From: Phycisphaerae bacterium
GTDB taxonomy: Bacteria; Planctomycetota; Phycisphaerae; Phycisphaerales; UBA1924
DNA: 64,000 bases
Reading direction: 5' to 3'
NCBI GenBank assembly: GCA_022180725.1
Contig: BQMO01000008.1
Coordinates: 1-64,000 of the forward strand
In this document: positions 1 through 8,895 of the stretch, piece by piece
Position numbering within the stretch: the first letter of the stretch is position 1
Layout: every line of letters begins with the position of its first letter
Position numbers and translations under genes: made by a program
Notes under the pieces: generated by a model
Told to the model about the DNA's origin: nothing
The model's input: only the letters and a program-made list of their open reading frames with translations
The model's database searches: none

Positions 1-192
1 AACACACGACTGACGTTCCGCCACAACAAGGCGATCAACGCCGCGTTCTATGACGGCAGCGTGCGCAACCTGTCCGCCGACACGGTGTACCGCCGCGTGG
101 AATACTGGTACCCCAGCGGCAGCACGTTCACGGGCGGCCCGGCGACCCCCGAGTCGCTCGCCGAGTACACCATCGGCAAGCCGATTCCCTGA
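1..192 (+). CDS. C-terminal end of a prepilin-type H-X9-DG protein (5' truncated)
   Basis: The frame is open from the first base and stops at TGA 190-192, giving the last 63 residues of a protein that begins outside the window. It contains FRHNKAINAAFYDG, in which His and Asp-Gly are nine residues apart. This is the H-X9-DG signature that ends many planctomycetal prepilin-like proteins carrying an N-terminal methylation/cleavage motif. The N-terminal pilin signal cannot be seen here, so the assignment rests on the tail motif alone. The role is presumably a pseudopilin-like envelope protein. Another prepilin gene lies at 6307-7206. Confidence 0.75.
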   Translation, partial: NTRLTFRHNKAINAAFYDGSVRNLSADTVYRRVEYWYPSGSTFTGGPATPESLAEYTIGKPIP

Positions 193-204
193 GACGCTAC
201 CTCG

Positions 205-251
205 TCACGCCGGGGCATGATCACCCGCCCGGCCCGAGAGTCCCGGCGTGA
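205..251 (+). terminator. Long-stem hairpin after the prepilin-like gene
   Basis: TCACGCCGGG (205-214) pairs perfectly with CCCGGCGTGA (242-251) around a 27-nt loop, starting 12 bases after the stop codon. There is no U-tract, so it could be a weak terminator or a 3'-end stabilising stem. Confidence 0.35.
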
Positions 252-307
252 TGGCACGGGCATGGCGTTCGGGCGTCATACCTTTGGGTATCACCCGGAG
301 CCACCCG

Positions 308-1156
308 ATGCACTGCGTTCTCTCGCTCACCCTCGCCTTGACGGCTCAACCCGCCGAGACCGCGACACCCGCCCCATGCCCTCCCGCCCAGGTGCAGGTT
401 TCCGCGGTTGACGCACTTCTCGACGCCATCGAGAAATCCGACGCCGCGGTGATGTCCATCTCGGCGGACATTTTGTATGACCGCGTTTTCGAAATTCAGG
501 GAGATCGTCAGATCCGCACGGGCAAGTTGTACGTGGCGGATCGCCGTACGCCCGGGAGCCCCGTGCCCGCGCGGGTGATCGGAGCCAGGTTCGAGAGCCT
601 CCAGGTCGGTGAACGGTTCACCCCCGAGATATACCACGTGATCTTCGACGGCGCGTACCTGGTCGAGCGCTGGCCCGGGCAGAAGCAGTTCGTCAAGACG
701 CAGTTGGTGCGCGCGGGCGAGGTGGCCGATGCCTTGCGGGTCGGCAAGAACCCGCTGCCGCTCCCGATCGGGCAGAAGAAGGCCGACCTTCTCGCGCGGT
801 ACATCGCCGAGACGCCCGCGGCGAAGGAGGGCGCCGTGGGGAATGTCGAGGCCGAGACGCCGAAGATCGCGGCCTTTATCGCCGGGACGCGGCAACTGAA
901 ACTCACCGTGCGTCCCGAACTCGTCTCCACGGAAGAACTCCACGAGATCCGCGTGTGGTACAAACCCGAAGGAGATCTGCTTCTGCCCCGGCTGGTTCGG
1001 GCGGTCAATCGTGCGGGCGACGTCTCGCTGATCCAACTGATCAACGTCCGGGCCAACCAGCCCATTCCGGACGAAGGGCTCGACATGACCAGTCCGACCG
1101 ATGGATGGAACGTCCAGGTGCGTGAACTCCCCCCGCCGTCCACAGGCACGCCGTAA
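308..1156 (+). CDS. Secreted hypothetical protein, possibly LolA-like
   Basis: Encodes 282 residues if translation starts at ATG 308, where a short hydrophobic stretch (HCVLSLTLALTAQ) resembles a signal peptide; an in-frame ATG at 248 would put 20 polar residues in front of it. The middle has alternating short strands with phrases such as GKLYVADRRTP, YHVIFDGAYLVERWPG and ELHEIRVWYKPEG, reminiscent of LolA-type outer-membrane lipoprotein carriers or related half-barrel sorting domains. No catalytic motif is visible. The next gene starts 100 bases downstream on the same strand and is also secreted, so the two may be co-transcribed. The fold assignment is a guess; the existence of the gene is well supported by codon usage and length. 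Confidence 0.65.
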   Translation: MHCVLSLTLALTAQPAETATPAPCPPAQVQVSAVDALLDAIEKSDAAVMSISADILYDRVFEIQGDRQIRTGKLYVADRRTPGSPVPARVIGARFESLQVGERFTPEIYHVIFDGAYLVERWPGQKQFVKTQLVRAGEVADALRVGKNPLPLPIGQKKADLLARYIAETPAAKEGAVGNVEAETPKIAAFIAGTRQLKLTVRPELVSTEELHEIRVWYKPEGDLLLPRLVRAVNRAGDVSLIQLINVRANQPIPDEGLDMTSPTDGWNVQVRELPPPSTGTP

Positions 1157-1256
1157 ACACTCGGGTCGAGAGTCGAGCCGCGCGGTGAACGAGCCGATAA
1201 TCATGAAATCCATCGGCCACGCCGGTGCGTATGAACATCGGCGGCAAGGAGGCCAC

Positions 1257-3839
1257 GTGACCCTGTGCATCCGACTTGTGATGATCATCATGGCCCTCCA
1301 CGCGACGCGTGCGGGGTGGGCGCAGACGGGCGAACCGTTCCCCTCGCCCGAGCCCGCGCCGGCGCTGAAGTCGCTGCTCGCGCAGGCGTACCTCACGGAT
1401 GATGAGAAACGGCGCATCCGGCTGGATCACGGTCTGTGGGATGAAGCCGACCTGAACGACGCCGCCGCGAAGGCCGCCGCTTCTCTCTCGCGGGGCGACC
1501 TGGACAATCCGGCATTGCTCGCGGACGTGGCGGTGGTGGAGGATCGTGCGGAGGCCCTGATGTGCCGGGGCGAGCCATCGAGGGCGCTGGACCTGTTGGC
1601 CGGGCGGGAGAACACGCGGGCGGTGCGTCTGCGTGTGCAGGCGCTGCTCGACCTTGGGCGATCGTCGCAGGCGGCTCGCGAGGCCGAGGCCGTCGCGAGG
1701 CGGTTGACGGAAAGTGACACGGCGACAGAGGTGGCCGAGGCGGCCCGGGCGATGCTGCTGCTCGCGAAGGTGCGGGGGCCGAGCGGCGAGGGCGTCGTGG
1801 GGTATCAGGACATTCTGAATGCGCTGGGGCGAGCGCGCGACCAGCTCGACCGGCTGTCGTGGCGGGTGTACCTGGCCGAGGCAATGCTGCTGTACGAGAA
1901 GGACAAGTACGCCGACGTCGGGCCGGCCCTGCAGAGCGTGCTCACGCTCCATCCGCGGTGTGCCGAGGCGTGGGCGTTGCTGGGGCGCGCCGCGGTGGAC
2001 GGGTTCGACTTCCCCCGTGCCGAATCCGTCGCGGCGAGGCTCGAAGAACTGGCCGGCGGAGCGACGGCGGACGCGGCGATCATCCGCGCTCTTGTGCTGA
2101 TCCGGCAATCCGAGGGCGAAGCCGCGGAAGGGATGCTTGCACCACTGCTGGAGCGATATCCAAATCACCGAGGGCTTCGGGCGGCGTACGCCGCCGCCGC
2201 CGCGGCACGGTTCGACTTTGACGCGGCGAACGCGCGGCTGCGTGCCTTCGACGAATTGGCGCCGGAATCGCCCGACGCGTACCTGGCGGTGGGGCGGGCG
2301 ATGGCCACGGCGCGGCAGTACGACCAGGCGGCGGCGTATCTGCGCACGGCGGCGGCGCGGGCCCCGAACTGGTCGCAGCCGGCCGTCGAACTGGGCCTGT
2401 CCGAACTCCAGGCCGGGCGTGACGATGCCGCCCGCGAGGCACTCGAGCGCGCCGCGGTGCTGGATCGATACAACGTGCGTGCGGGCAACTCGCTCACACT
2501 GCTCCGCGAACTGCGCCTGTACGCGACGCACCAGAGCGAGCACTTCATCGTGCGGTGCCGGCCCGGCGAGGACGAACTGCTCGCCCGCGAAATGCTCCCG
2601 GTGCTCGAGCGCATCTACATGCGCGTGACGGGGTCGGCGGCGGGGGGCATCGACCACGCCCCGACGCACCGGACGACCGTGGAACTCTACCCGAACCACC
2701 AGTGGTTCAGCGTGCGCATCACGGGGATGCCCGCGCTGCACACCATCGCCGCGGCGACCGGGCCGGTGATCGCGATGGAGGCGCCGCGGCTCGGGCCCGG
2801 GCACAAGGCCGGCCCGTACGACTGGGCACGCGTCGTCCAGCACGAGTACGTCCACACCGTCACGCTTTCACGCACCAACAACCGCCTGCCACACTGGTTT
2901 ACCGAGGCGTCGGCGGTGTACCTGGAGGATGCGCCGCGGGCGTACAGCACCGTGCAGCTGCTCGCCCGCGCGTGGGAGAACAACGAACTCTTCGACCTCG
3001 ACACGATCAATATCGGGTTCGTTCGCCCGAAGAAGCCCACCGACCGTGCCCTGGCGTACGCGCAGGGGCACTGGATGTACGAGTACATCATCGACCGCTT
3101 CGGCGTGCGAGCGCCGCTCGATCTGATGGACCTGTATGCGAAGGGCGTGCGCGAGCCCGCGGCGTTCCAGCAGGTGCTCGGGGTCTCGCGCGAGGTGTTC
3201 CTGGCGGATTTCCGGGCCTGGGCCGGGCTGGAGCTCGAGGCGTGGGGCATGCTCCGCACCGACGCGCACCCCGATATCCCCGCGCTCATGGCCCGCGACG
3301 GGGTGGCCAAGCCGACGCCCGAGCGCGTGGCGGGATGGCTCGCGGAGCAGCCGGGCAACCCCTTCGTGCTTGAGGCCGCCGTGGCCGCGCTCGCGGAGCA
3401 AGGCCCGCTGGCCGATGACAACGTAGACATGTGCCGGCGGTACGCCGAGGCCAGGCCGGTCGATCCGCTGCCGCACAAACTCCTCGCGGCGTATTACCTC
3501 GCCGGACCGGGGCGCGACCCGGCCTTGGCGATTCCGCACCTGGAGTACCTCGATCTCCGCGAGCAATCCTCGTCGGGGTACGCCATGGAACTGGCACGGC
3601 GGTACCGCGACCTTGGCGAACATGCCAAGGCACTGGGCAAAGTTGAACGCGCGATCCAGATCGCGCCGTACGACCCGAAGTTACGGGAGTTCGCGGCCAC
3701 GACGGCCATCGTGGCCGGGGATTGGGCGATGGCGGAGCACAACATCCGCGCCCTGATGACGCTGGAGCCGGATCGGGAGATTCACGCCAGGCGGCTGGAG
3801 GCGTTGCAGGTGATGCGTCGCGACCAGACCCCGAAGTGA
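1257..3839 (+). CDS. Secreted TPR protein with MA-type (HEXXH) metallopeptidase domain
   Basis: The GTG at 1257 is preceded five bases upstream by AAGGAGG and opens a good signal peptide (TLCIRLVMIIMALHATRAGWAQ in outline, cleaved near residue 23), so it is preferred to the upstream ATG at 1203. The product is 860 residues. About 400 residues of helical, Ala/Leu-rich tetratricopeptide-like repeats are followed by a gluzincin-type peptidase domain with HEYVH (residues 529-533) and the downstream third zinc ligand in TEASA (Glu550). More repeats follow at the C-terminus. This matches the Peptidase_MA-like group common in Planctomycetota. It probably acts in the periplasm on unknown substrates. 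The catalytic residues are intact. Confidence 0.8.
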   Translation: MTLCIRLVMIIMALHATRAGWAQTGEPFPSPEPAPALKSLLAQAYLTDDEKRRIRLDHGLWDEADLNDAAAKAAASLSRGDLDNPALLADVAVVEDRAEALMCRGEPSRALDLLAGRENTRAVRLRVQALLDLGRSSQAAREAEAVARRLTESDTATEVAEAARAMLLLAKVRGPSGEGVVGYQDILNALGRARDQLDRLSWRVYLAEAMLLYEKDKYADVGPALQSVLTLHPRCAEAWALLGRAAVDGFDFPRAESVAARLEELAGGATADAAIIRALVLIRQSEGEAAEGMLAPLLERYPNHRGLRAAYAAAAAARFDFDAANARLRAFDELAPESPDAYLAVGRAMATARQYDQAAAYLRTAAARAPNWSQPAVELGLSELQAGRDDAAREALERAAVLDRYNVRAGNSLTLLRELRLYATHQSEHFIVRCRPGEDELLAREMLPVLERIYMRVTGSAAGGIDHAPTHRTTVELYPNHQWFSVRITGMPALHTIAAATGPVIAMEAPRLGPGHKAGPYDWARVVQHEYVHTVTLSRTNNRLPHWFTEASAVYLEDAPRAYSTVQLLARAWENNELFDLDTINIGFVRPKKPTDRALAYAQGHWMYEYIIDRFGVRAPLDLMDLYAKGVREPAAFQQVLGVSREVFLADFRAWAGLELEAWGMLRTDAHPDIPALMARDGVAKPTPERVAGWLAEQPGNPFVLEAAVAALAEQGPLADDNVDMCRRYAEARPVDPLPHKLLAAYYLAGPGRDPALAIPHLEYLDLREQSSSGYAMELARRYRDLGEHAKALGKVERAIQIAPYDPKLREFAATTAIVAGDWAMAEHNIRALMTLEPDREIHARRLEALQVMRRDQTPK

Positions 3840-3850
3840 GGGACGGCCGA

Positions 3851-5179
3851 TCAGCTCAGGCCACCCTTGAACTGCATGTTCTTGGCTTTTTCGCGCATGC
3901 GGCGCAGGGCGGGGGTTTCCTTGAGGATCTCCTCGGCACTGCGTCCGGCGGATTGCTTGCCCTTGCCCTTGCCGCCGCCGGGGCCGCCCCCGCTCCCGCC
4001 GAGCGTGACCTCGGGCATGGGCTTGAGGGCCTTGATCGAGAGGCTCACGCGGCGGTTGTCCTTGTCGATCTTGAGGACCTTGGCCCGCACGATCTCGTCG
4101 GGCTTGAGGACGTCGCCCACCGACGCGACGCGGCGATGATCCAACTCGGAGATGTGCACCATCCCCTCGACGCCGGGGCCGATCTCGACGAACGCCCCGA
4201 AGTCGAGGATCTTCGTGACCCGCCCGGAAACTTCCGCGCCCTCGACGACGGCGTTGAGGGCCGTGGCGAAGGGATCGGACTGGGTTTGCTTCAAGCCCAG
4301 CCCGATGCGCTTGTTCTCCCAGTCGAGTTTCAGGATGCGCACCGTGACCTGCTGGCCTTCCTTGACGTACTTCTCAACGTTTTTGGCGCCGAAGTTCACG
4401 CGGTCGTAGGTGAGATCGGAGAAGTGGATGAGGCCGTCCACCCCGCCGATGTCCACGAACGCGCCGAAGTCCATGATTTTGCGGACCGTGCCGGCGATGG
4501 TCTGACCCTCGGCGAGCGTGCCCTTGAGCGACTCGGCGAGTTGCGCCCGCTCGACGAGCAGGACCTCGCGGCGCGAGAGCACGATGTTGCCGCGGCCTGA
4601 TCGCTCCACCCGCGTGACCTGAGCCTTCATCTTCTCACCGACGAAGACCGAAAGGTCCTTGATGTGGTCGAGCGAGACCTGCCCGGCGGGCATGAAGGCC
4701 TTGTGCCCGGCGACTTCCAGCTCCAGCCCGACCTGCTTGGTTTCCTTCGTCGCGACGCCCGTGACACGCCCTTCGACGACCTGGCCCGGTTCGAGAAACT
4801 CCCACGCGGCTTTTTGCACCGCGCCGGGCCGCGAGCAGATGAAGATGCTCTCCGACGGCTCGTACTTGTCGATGACAACTTCGAGGGTGCTGTCCTTCGC
4901 GGGCAGTTGATCCTCGGGGAACTGCGCCCGGGGGACGATGCCCAGTTCCTTGGGTCCGAACTCGACGAAGATGTCCGAGGGGCCGATGGAGACGACCTTG
5001 CCGTGCCGGTGTTCGCGTCCGGCGTTCACGACGCGAGGCCCGCGGATGGCCGGGGACGCCCCGGGTTTGGTCGGCAACTCGGCCTTGGCCTGTTCGAGTT
5101 CCTTCATCGCCGCCTCGATCTCGGCGTGCATTTCGGCGGTGATGGGATTGGACGATGTGGAAACTGAATCGGGGGTCAT
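3851..5179 (-). CDS. S1-domain RNA-binding protein (ribosomal protein S1-like)
   Basis: The 442 residues carry four S1 (OB-fold) domains at roughly 55-120, 135-205, 222-292 and 310-380. The last two have classical cores: IMDFGAFVDIGGVDGLIHFS and ILDFGAFVEIGPGVEGMVHI. Both ends lie outside the folds: a charged, low-complexity N-terminus and a Gly/Lys-rich tail ending near KNMQFKGGLS. Four repeats fit a short S1-like protein or a paralogue of ribosomal protein S1; full-length S1 usually has six. It probably binds mRNA or ribosomes. The gene converges on the TPR peptidase with 11 bases between stops. No clear Shine-Dalgarno precedes ATG 5179. Confidence 0.85.
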   Translation of the reverse strand: MTPDSVSTSSNPITAEMHAEIEAAMKELEQAKAELPTKPGASPAIRGPRVVNAGREHRHGKVVSIGPSDIFVEFGPKELGIVPRAQFPEDQLPAKDSTLEVVIDKYEPSESIFICSRPGAVQKAAWEFLEPGQVVEGRVTGVATKETKQVGLELEVAGHKAFMPAGQVSLDHIKDLSVFVGEKMKAQVTRVERSGRGNIVLSRREVLLVERAQLAESLKGTLAEGQTIAGTVRKIMDFGAFVDIGGVDGLIHFSDLTYDRVNFGAKNVEKYVKEGQQVTVRILKLDWENKRIGLGLKQTQSDPFATALNAVVEGAEVSGRVTKILDFGAFVEIGPGVEGMVHISELDHRRVASVGDVLKPDEIVRAKVLKIDKDNRRVSLSIKALKPMPEVTLGGSGGGPGGGKGKGKQSAGRSAEEILKETPALRRMREKAKNMQFKGGLS

Positions 5180-5339
5180 GGTCTACCAGACATCGAGGCC
5201 GGCCGGTGGATGACGACCCCCGGCGGCCGGTGCCTCGCGTTATGCCGGGGGGAGTAAGGATACCCCTTCGGCGAGCGGGCGCGGTGGGGTGAGGAGAAAA
5301 GATGGAAGGCCGGGGGATGGGGGGCTTGGGGCGTTACCA

Positions 5340-5675
5340 TTGGACGTGTCGCACGCGATTCTCGACAAGGCAAGTCTGGAGATGGCCCGACGGGTGGCGG
5401 CCGAGGTGACTCGCCGCCCGGAGTTGATCGAACTGGCGCTGGCCAACTTGGACCGCTGGAGCCGTCGCAACCACGACGCGCCGGGTCTGCTCCGGTGCTA
5501 CGCGGAGTGGCGGGCGATTCTGGAGAAGCCGGTAGCGGAGGTGCTCGCCATCCTCACGGCGGAGACAGACGAGGGGCAGCGGCTGCGGCAGAACACGCCG
5601 TTCGTGGGGGTTCTGTCGCCGCAAGAGGTGTGGGATATCAAGCGGAGGGTGCGGGATGACGCGGGCACAACTTGA
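5340..5675 (+). CDS. Small helical protein, putative antitoxin-like partner of the next gene
   Basis: About 111 residues if the start is TTG 5340, or 109 from GTG 5346; the frame extends upstream to ATG 5289, but that part is Gly/Pro-rich and unlikely to be coding. The protein is helical and charged, with EMARRVAAEVTRRPELIELA near its start and QEVWDIKRRVRDD near its end. Its last 20 bases overlap the start of a nucleotidyltransferase-like gene, the usual arrangement for a toxin-antitoxin or similar two-gene module. I do not recognise a DNA-binding motif. The start is uncertain because no strong ribosome-binding site is visible. Confidence 0.6.
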   Translation: MDVSHAILDKASLEMARRVAAEVTRRPELIELALANLDRWSRRNHDAPGLLRCYAEWRAILEKPVAEVLAILTAETDEGQRLRQNTPFVGVLSPQEVWDIKRRVRDDAGTT

Positions 5676-6180
5676 ACACATTCTCCGGGCCGCGGGCGGC
5701 GTGACGGGCGTTGACCGGCTGGTGGTGGTCGGTTCGCAGTCGATCCTCGGGCAGTTTCCCGACGCGCCGGAAGAACTCCGCAACTCCATGGAGGCGGACG
5801 TGTACGCGCCGGGCGATGCAAACCTCGCGCACCTGATCGATGGTTCAATTGGTGAGGGATCACCCTTTCATAACACGTTTGGGTACCACGCGCACGGGGT
5901 GGGCGTCGAGACAGCGACGCTGCCGAAGGACTGGATGACACGCACGATCGCCGTGCGCAGCCCCAACACCGGCGGGGTGACGGGCCTGTGCCCCGAAGTG
6001 CATGATCTGGCGGTTTCCAAACTTGTCGCCGGACGCGAGAAGGATCTGGCGTTCTTGGCCGCACTTCTGCAGCATGGTCTCGTGCAGGGGCGTCTGATTC
6101 GTGAGCGACTTGTCGCTACGGAGGTCACGGACGGTGTTCGGCGGGCGTGCGAGGCCCGGTTGACACGGCTCGGCGCGTAG
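5656..6180 (+). CDS. Nucleotidyltransferase-like protein (DUF6036-type)
   Basis: The 174-residue product has a reduced nucleotidyltransferase core. LVVVGSQSILGQFPDAPEEL (residues about 22-41) corresponds to the GS/GG loop of minimal nucleotidyltransferases, and the nearby SMEADVY provides the acidic metal-binding strand. The central LCPEVHDLAVSKLVAGREKD and the helical C-terminus resemble the DUF6036 group, often annotated as nucleotidyltransferases next to a small partner. AbiEii/type IV toxins share this fold. It overlaps the upstream small gene by 20 bases, which implies translational coupling. Whether the module is a toxin-antitoxin system cannot be told from sequence alone. Confidence 0.65.
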   Translation: MTRAQLEHILRAAGGVTGVDRLVVVGSQSILGQFPDAPEELRNSMEADVYAPGDANLAHLIDGSIGEGSPFHNTFGYHAHGVGVETATLPKDWMTRTIAVRSPNTGGVTGLCPEVHDLAVSKLVAGREKDLAFLAALLQHGLVQGRLIRERLVATEVTDGVRRACEARLTRLGA

Positions 6181-6306
6181 TTTGATCACGCGAGTTATTT
6201 TGCAACTCTGGACAAGGTCATTCGGTAGACCCCGTGCCGGGGGTTCCCGGCCGCAACGTTATTGCGTGGTCTTGGACATCCCGTGTTCGGTAAAAGGAGG
6301 CGCGTC

Positions 6307-7206
6307 ATGCGTCGGAGTCATGGCTTTACGCTGGTGGAGTTGGCGGTCGTGCTGGTGGTGTGCGTGGCCGTGGGTGTGGTGATCATGGCCGTGCTGCTGC
6401 CGAGTATCGGGCGGCGGAATCACGGAATACGCCACCTCAAAGACGCGACGCAGGTCCGTGGGATTCAGCAGGGATTGGTGCTCTGGTCGCAGAACAACAG
6501 GGATCGGTACCCGCGGCCGTCGTCGCTCGACAAGGACAACATGACCATCGCTCTGGCCGAGGGCGAAGACCCGTCGACCAAGGACACCACTTCGAACATC
6601 ATCTCGATCCTGATCTACAACGGGTTCATTCCCCCCGAACTTTGCGTCAGTCCGGCGGAGGTGAACGGGAATATCAAAGTCTTCGACACATACGACTACG
6701 AAGCCCCCGCCGGGGCGGCCGCGGCAGACAAGAAACTCGCGCTCTGGGACCCTGGGTTCAATGCCGACTTCACGGACCCGTCGCGACCCGGGAACTTCAG
6801 TTACGGGCACATGCTCCCCGCGGGCGAACGGCTGGCGAAGCAGTGGATGAACACGTTCAGCGCGACCGAGGCCGTGCTGGGCAACCGCGGGCCGGAGATC
6901 GCCGGGCTTGGATCGCCCAAAGGCGGCGTGCGGCCTGCCACGCTGAAGAACCCCACCTCGAACACGCTGCTCATTCACGGCGGACGCACGACGTGGGAAG
7001 GCAACATCGCCTACAACGACAACCACGTAAGCTTCGAGACGCGGATGGACCCGGAAGAGACGCCGTACTCGTTTGATGGGAAGAAAACATACCTCGACCA
7101 CCTGTTCTACGACGAGCTGGACGACGCGGCGGGGTTGAACAACTTCCTGAGCATCGTCACGAAGGCCGGGCCGGCGAGGGCGGACTTCGTGTCGATCTGG
7201 GATTGA
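6307..7206 (+). CDS. Prepilin-type protein with N-terminal cleavage/methylation motif
   Basis: ATG 6307 follows AAAAGGAGG (6292-6300), one of the best ribosome-binding sites in the window. The 299-residue protein starts MRRSHGFTLVELAVVLVV, the class III prepilin signal: cleavage is expected after Gly6, with Glu at position 5 of the mature form. A hydrophobic helix follows. The body contains DATQVRGIQQGLVLWSQNN and TLLIHGGRTTWEGNIAYNDN, the latter near a C-terminal NDNHV element. The same body recurs in the GYF-fusion gene at 36280-37545, so the two are paralogues. It is probably a pseudopilin-like inner-membrane or periplasmic filament component. No pilus assembly genes are nearby. Confidence 0.85.
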   Translation: MRRSHGFTLVELAVVLVVCVAVGVVIMAVLLPSIGRRNHGIRHLKDATQVRGIQQGLVLWSQNNRDRYPRPSSLDKDNMTIALAEGEDPSTKDTTSNIISILIYNGFIPPELCVSPAEVNGNIKVFDTYDYEAPAGAAAADKKLALWDPGFNADFTDPSRPGNFSYGHMLPAGERLAKQWMNTFSATEAVLGNRGPEIAGLGSPKGGVRPATLKNPTSNTLLIHGGRTTWEGNIAYNDNHVSFETRMDPEETPYSFDGKKTYLDHLFYDELDDAAGLNNFLSIVTKAGPARADFVSIWD

Positions 7207-7308
7207 GTACGCGCCACCATCTTGGTGTGTTTGCGGAGACGGTGCGGGGTGTGCGGACTCGCCGCGATCGTCGGACTGGCAGGGATGTGGTGCTGTGTGG
7301 AAATAGCC

Positions 7309-7368
7309 GCCCGGCTCGGAGAGCCGGGCTCCCCAAAGAGCCGGGCTATCCAAAGAGCGGGCTCCCCA
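7309..7368. repeat. Hairpin and three 17-bp tandem repeats between convergent genes
   Basis: A 9-bp stem GCCCGGCTC/GAGCCGGGC with a 3-nt loop lies at 7309-7329. Its right arm is the first of three near-identical units (7321, 7338, 7355) of the form GAGCCGGGCTNNCCAAA; the third is shortened. The block fills the gap between the prepilin stop and the oxidoreductase stop and could act as a two-way terminator or be a dispersed repeat. Confidence 0.5.
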
Positions 7369-8475
7369 TTACATCGTGCGTTTGATGGCCTCGACGATGC
7401 GCTGGGCGGTGCGGACGTTGGCGAAGCCGGCCTCCGCGTCGATGGAGGGGCGGCGGCTAAACCGCACGGCGTCGATGAACTCGGCGAGTTCCGCCACGAT
7501 CGGCTCGCCGTCGTCCACCTTCAGTTCCTCGATGTTCACCAGTTGATCCCACTTCAGGCTCGAGAGGTCCCGCCCCGCGGCCAGCGATTCGCGCATCTCC
7601 TGCATCTGGATCTCATTGGCGATCCGGCGGATCATGTTGCCCTTCTTGGCCCCGTAGTCGATCTTGATGTAGGCGTTCTCGCCGGTGATGCGCGTGACGC
7701 GCTCGGTCTTGAGGGCCAGGCGGCTGGCGGTGACGTTCGCCACGCACCGCCCGTGCGGGGTGTTGAACTCCAGCCAGGCGTTGCACAGATCCTCGTGCGG
7801 GGTGATGACGCTGACGCCCGCGGCGCGGATGAAATCAGGCTCGCGCCCGCCCATCATCATGAGGACCACGTCGATGTCGTGGATCATCATGTCCATGACG
7901 ACGCCGACGTCCACGCTGCGGAAGGTCATCGGGCTGACGCGCACCACCTGCATGAACCGGGGGATGATGGGCTGCCCCAGTGCCGCCGCCTTCTGCATCG
8001 CTCGCATTACCGGGTTGAAGCGTTCGATGTGCCCAACCATGAGGCACGAGCCGGTCGAGTCGGACAAATCGCGCAGGCGCTGGGCCGTCTCGGCGTCGCC
8101 CGCCAGCGGTTTCTCGATGAGGCACGCCACCCCGGCCTTCAGCAGCGGCTCAGCACCGGCAAAGTGGTGCACGGTGGGCGTGGCGATACTGACCGCGTCC
8201 ACACCCAAGGCCAGCAACTGCTCAACCGTCTCGACGCCTTTACATCCGAACTTGTCGCACACCTCCGCACGACGTTCGGGGCTGGCGTCCACCACGCCCA
8301 CGAGCGTGCACCCCGGCAAATCTTTCGCGTACACACGCGCGTGATGCCGCCCCATGCGCCCGACGCCCACGACCCCGCATCGCACGGTTCGTCCGGCGAA
8401 GCGGTCGGCGGAACTGCCGGCGGAGGCTGGGGTGGCGGTCGTCATCGGAGAAGTCCCCACGGGCGCCGAGCTCAC
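7369..8475 (-). CDS. Gfo/Idh/MocA-family NAD(P)-dependent oxidoreductase
   Basis: 368 residues from GTG 8475, which overlaps the thioredoxin stop as GTGA; an ATG at 8445 would shorten it by ten residues. A Rossmann motif GVVGVGRMG (residues 34-42) is followed by the family EKP motif (121-123) and the catalytic-region sequence MIHDIDVV (His199, Asp202). The C-terminal half is the alpha/beta substrate-binding domain. The closest functional guess is a sugar-nucleotide 3-dehydrogenase of the UDP-GlcNAc/WlbA type, but substrate cannot be assigned by eye. It sits downstream of trx and folP on the same strand. Confidence 0.85.
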   Translation of the reverse strand: MSSAPVGTSPMTTATPASAGSSADRFAGRTVRCGVVGVGRMGRHHARVYAKDLPGCTLVGVVDASPERRAEVCDKFGCKGVETVEQLLALGVDAVSIATPTVHHFAGAEPLLKAGVACLIEKPLAGDAETAQRLRDLSDSTGSCLMVGHIERFNPVMRAMQKAAALGQPIIPRFMQVVRVSPMTFRSVDVGVVMDMMIHDIDVVLMMMGGREPDFIRAAGVSVITPHEDLCNAWLEFNTPHGRCVANVTASRLALKTERVTRITGENAYIKIDYGAKKGNMIRRIANEIQMQEMRESLAAGRDLSSLKWDQLVNIEELKVDDGEPIVAELAEFIDAVRFSRRPSIDAEAGFANVRTAQRIVEAIKRTM

Positions 8476-8807
8476 TTGGCCCCGGCCTCGGCCAGCGCCG
8501 CCACCAGATCGTCCTTCTTCTTGAACCCGACGAACTTCTTCACCACCTGCCCGCCCTTGAAGATGATGATCGTCGGGATTGCCGTGATCCCGTATTTCAT
8601 CGCCACCCCGCGGTTCGCATCGACATCCACTTTGCCTACGCGGGCCTTCCCGGCCAGTTCATCCGCTACGGCGTCGACGATCGGCGCCAGCGTTCGGCAC
8701 GGCATGCACCACTCGGCCCAGAAATCCACCAATACCGGCTCGGCCGCGCCGATCACCTCACCATCAAAGTTCGCGTCGGTAAACTGCCTGACATTCGCGC
8801 TCGCCAT
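8472..8807 (-). CDS. trxA: Thioredoxin with a WCMPC active site
   Basis: 111 residues from ATG 8807, preceded by GGAG at a normal distance; upstream in-frame codons would add an unlikely basic leader. The fold is standard: VLVDFWAEWCMPC (Cys34, Cys37) and the cis-proline loop YGITAIPTIIIF. The usual thioredoxin motif is WCGPC, so Met in place of Gly is unusual and may shift redox potential or partner choice. It is cytoplasmic, with no signal peptide. It is translationally coupled to the downstream oxidoreductase gene and follows folP by 88 bases. Confidence 0.9.
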   Translation of the reverse strand: MASANVRQFTDANFDGEVIGAAEPVLVDFWAEWCMPCRTLAPIVDAVADELAGKARVGKVDVDANRGVAMKYGITAIPTIIIFKGGQVVKKFVGFKKKDDLVAALAEAGAK

Positions 8808-8895
8808 GGCTACTCCATATCCGGTGACGCAAGGCCGCCCGGGCGTCGGGTGTTCGTACCCGTGATCCGCTCGACTGCGCCCATCGTGGCCCATT

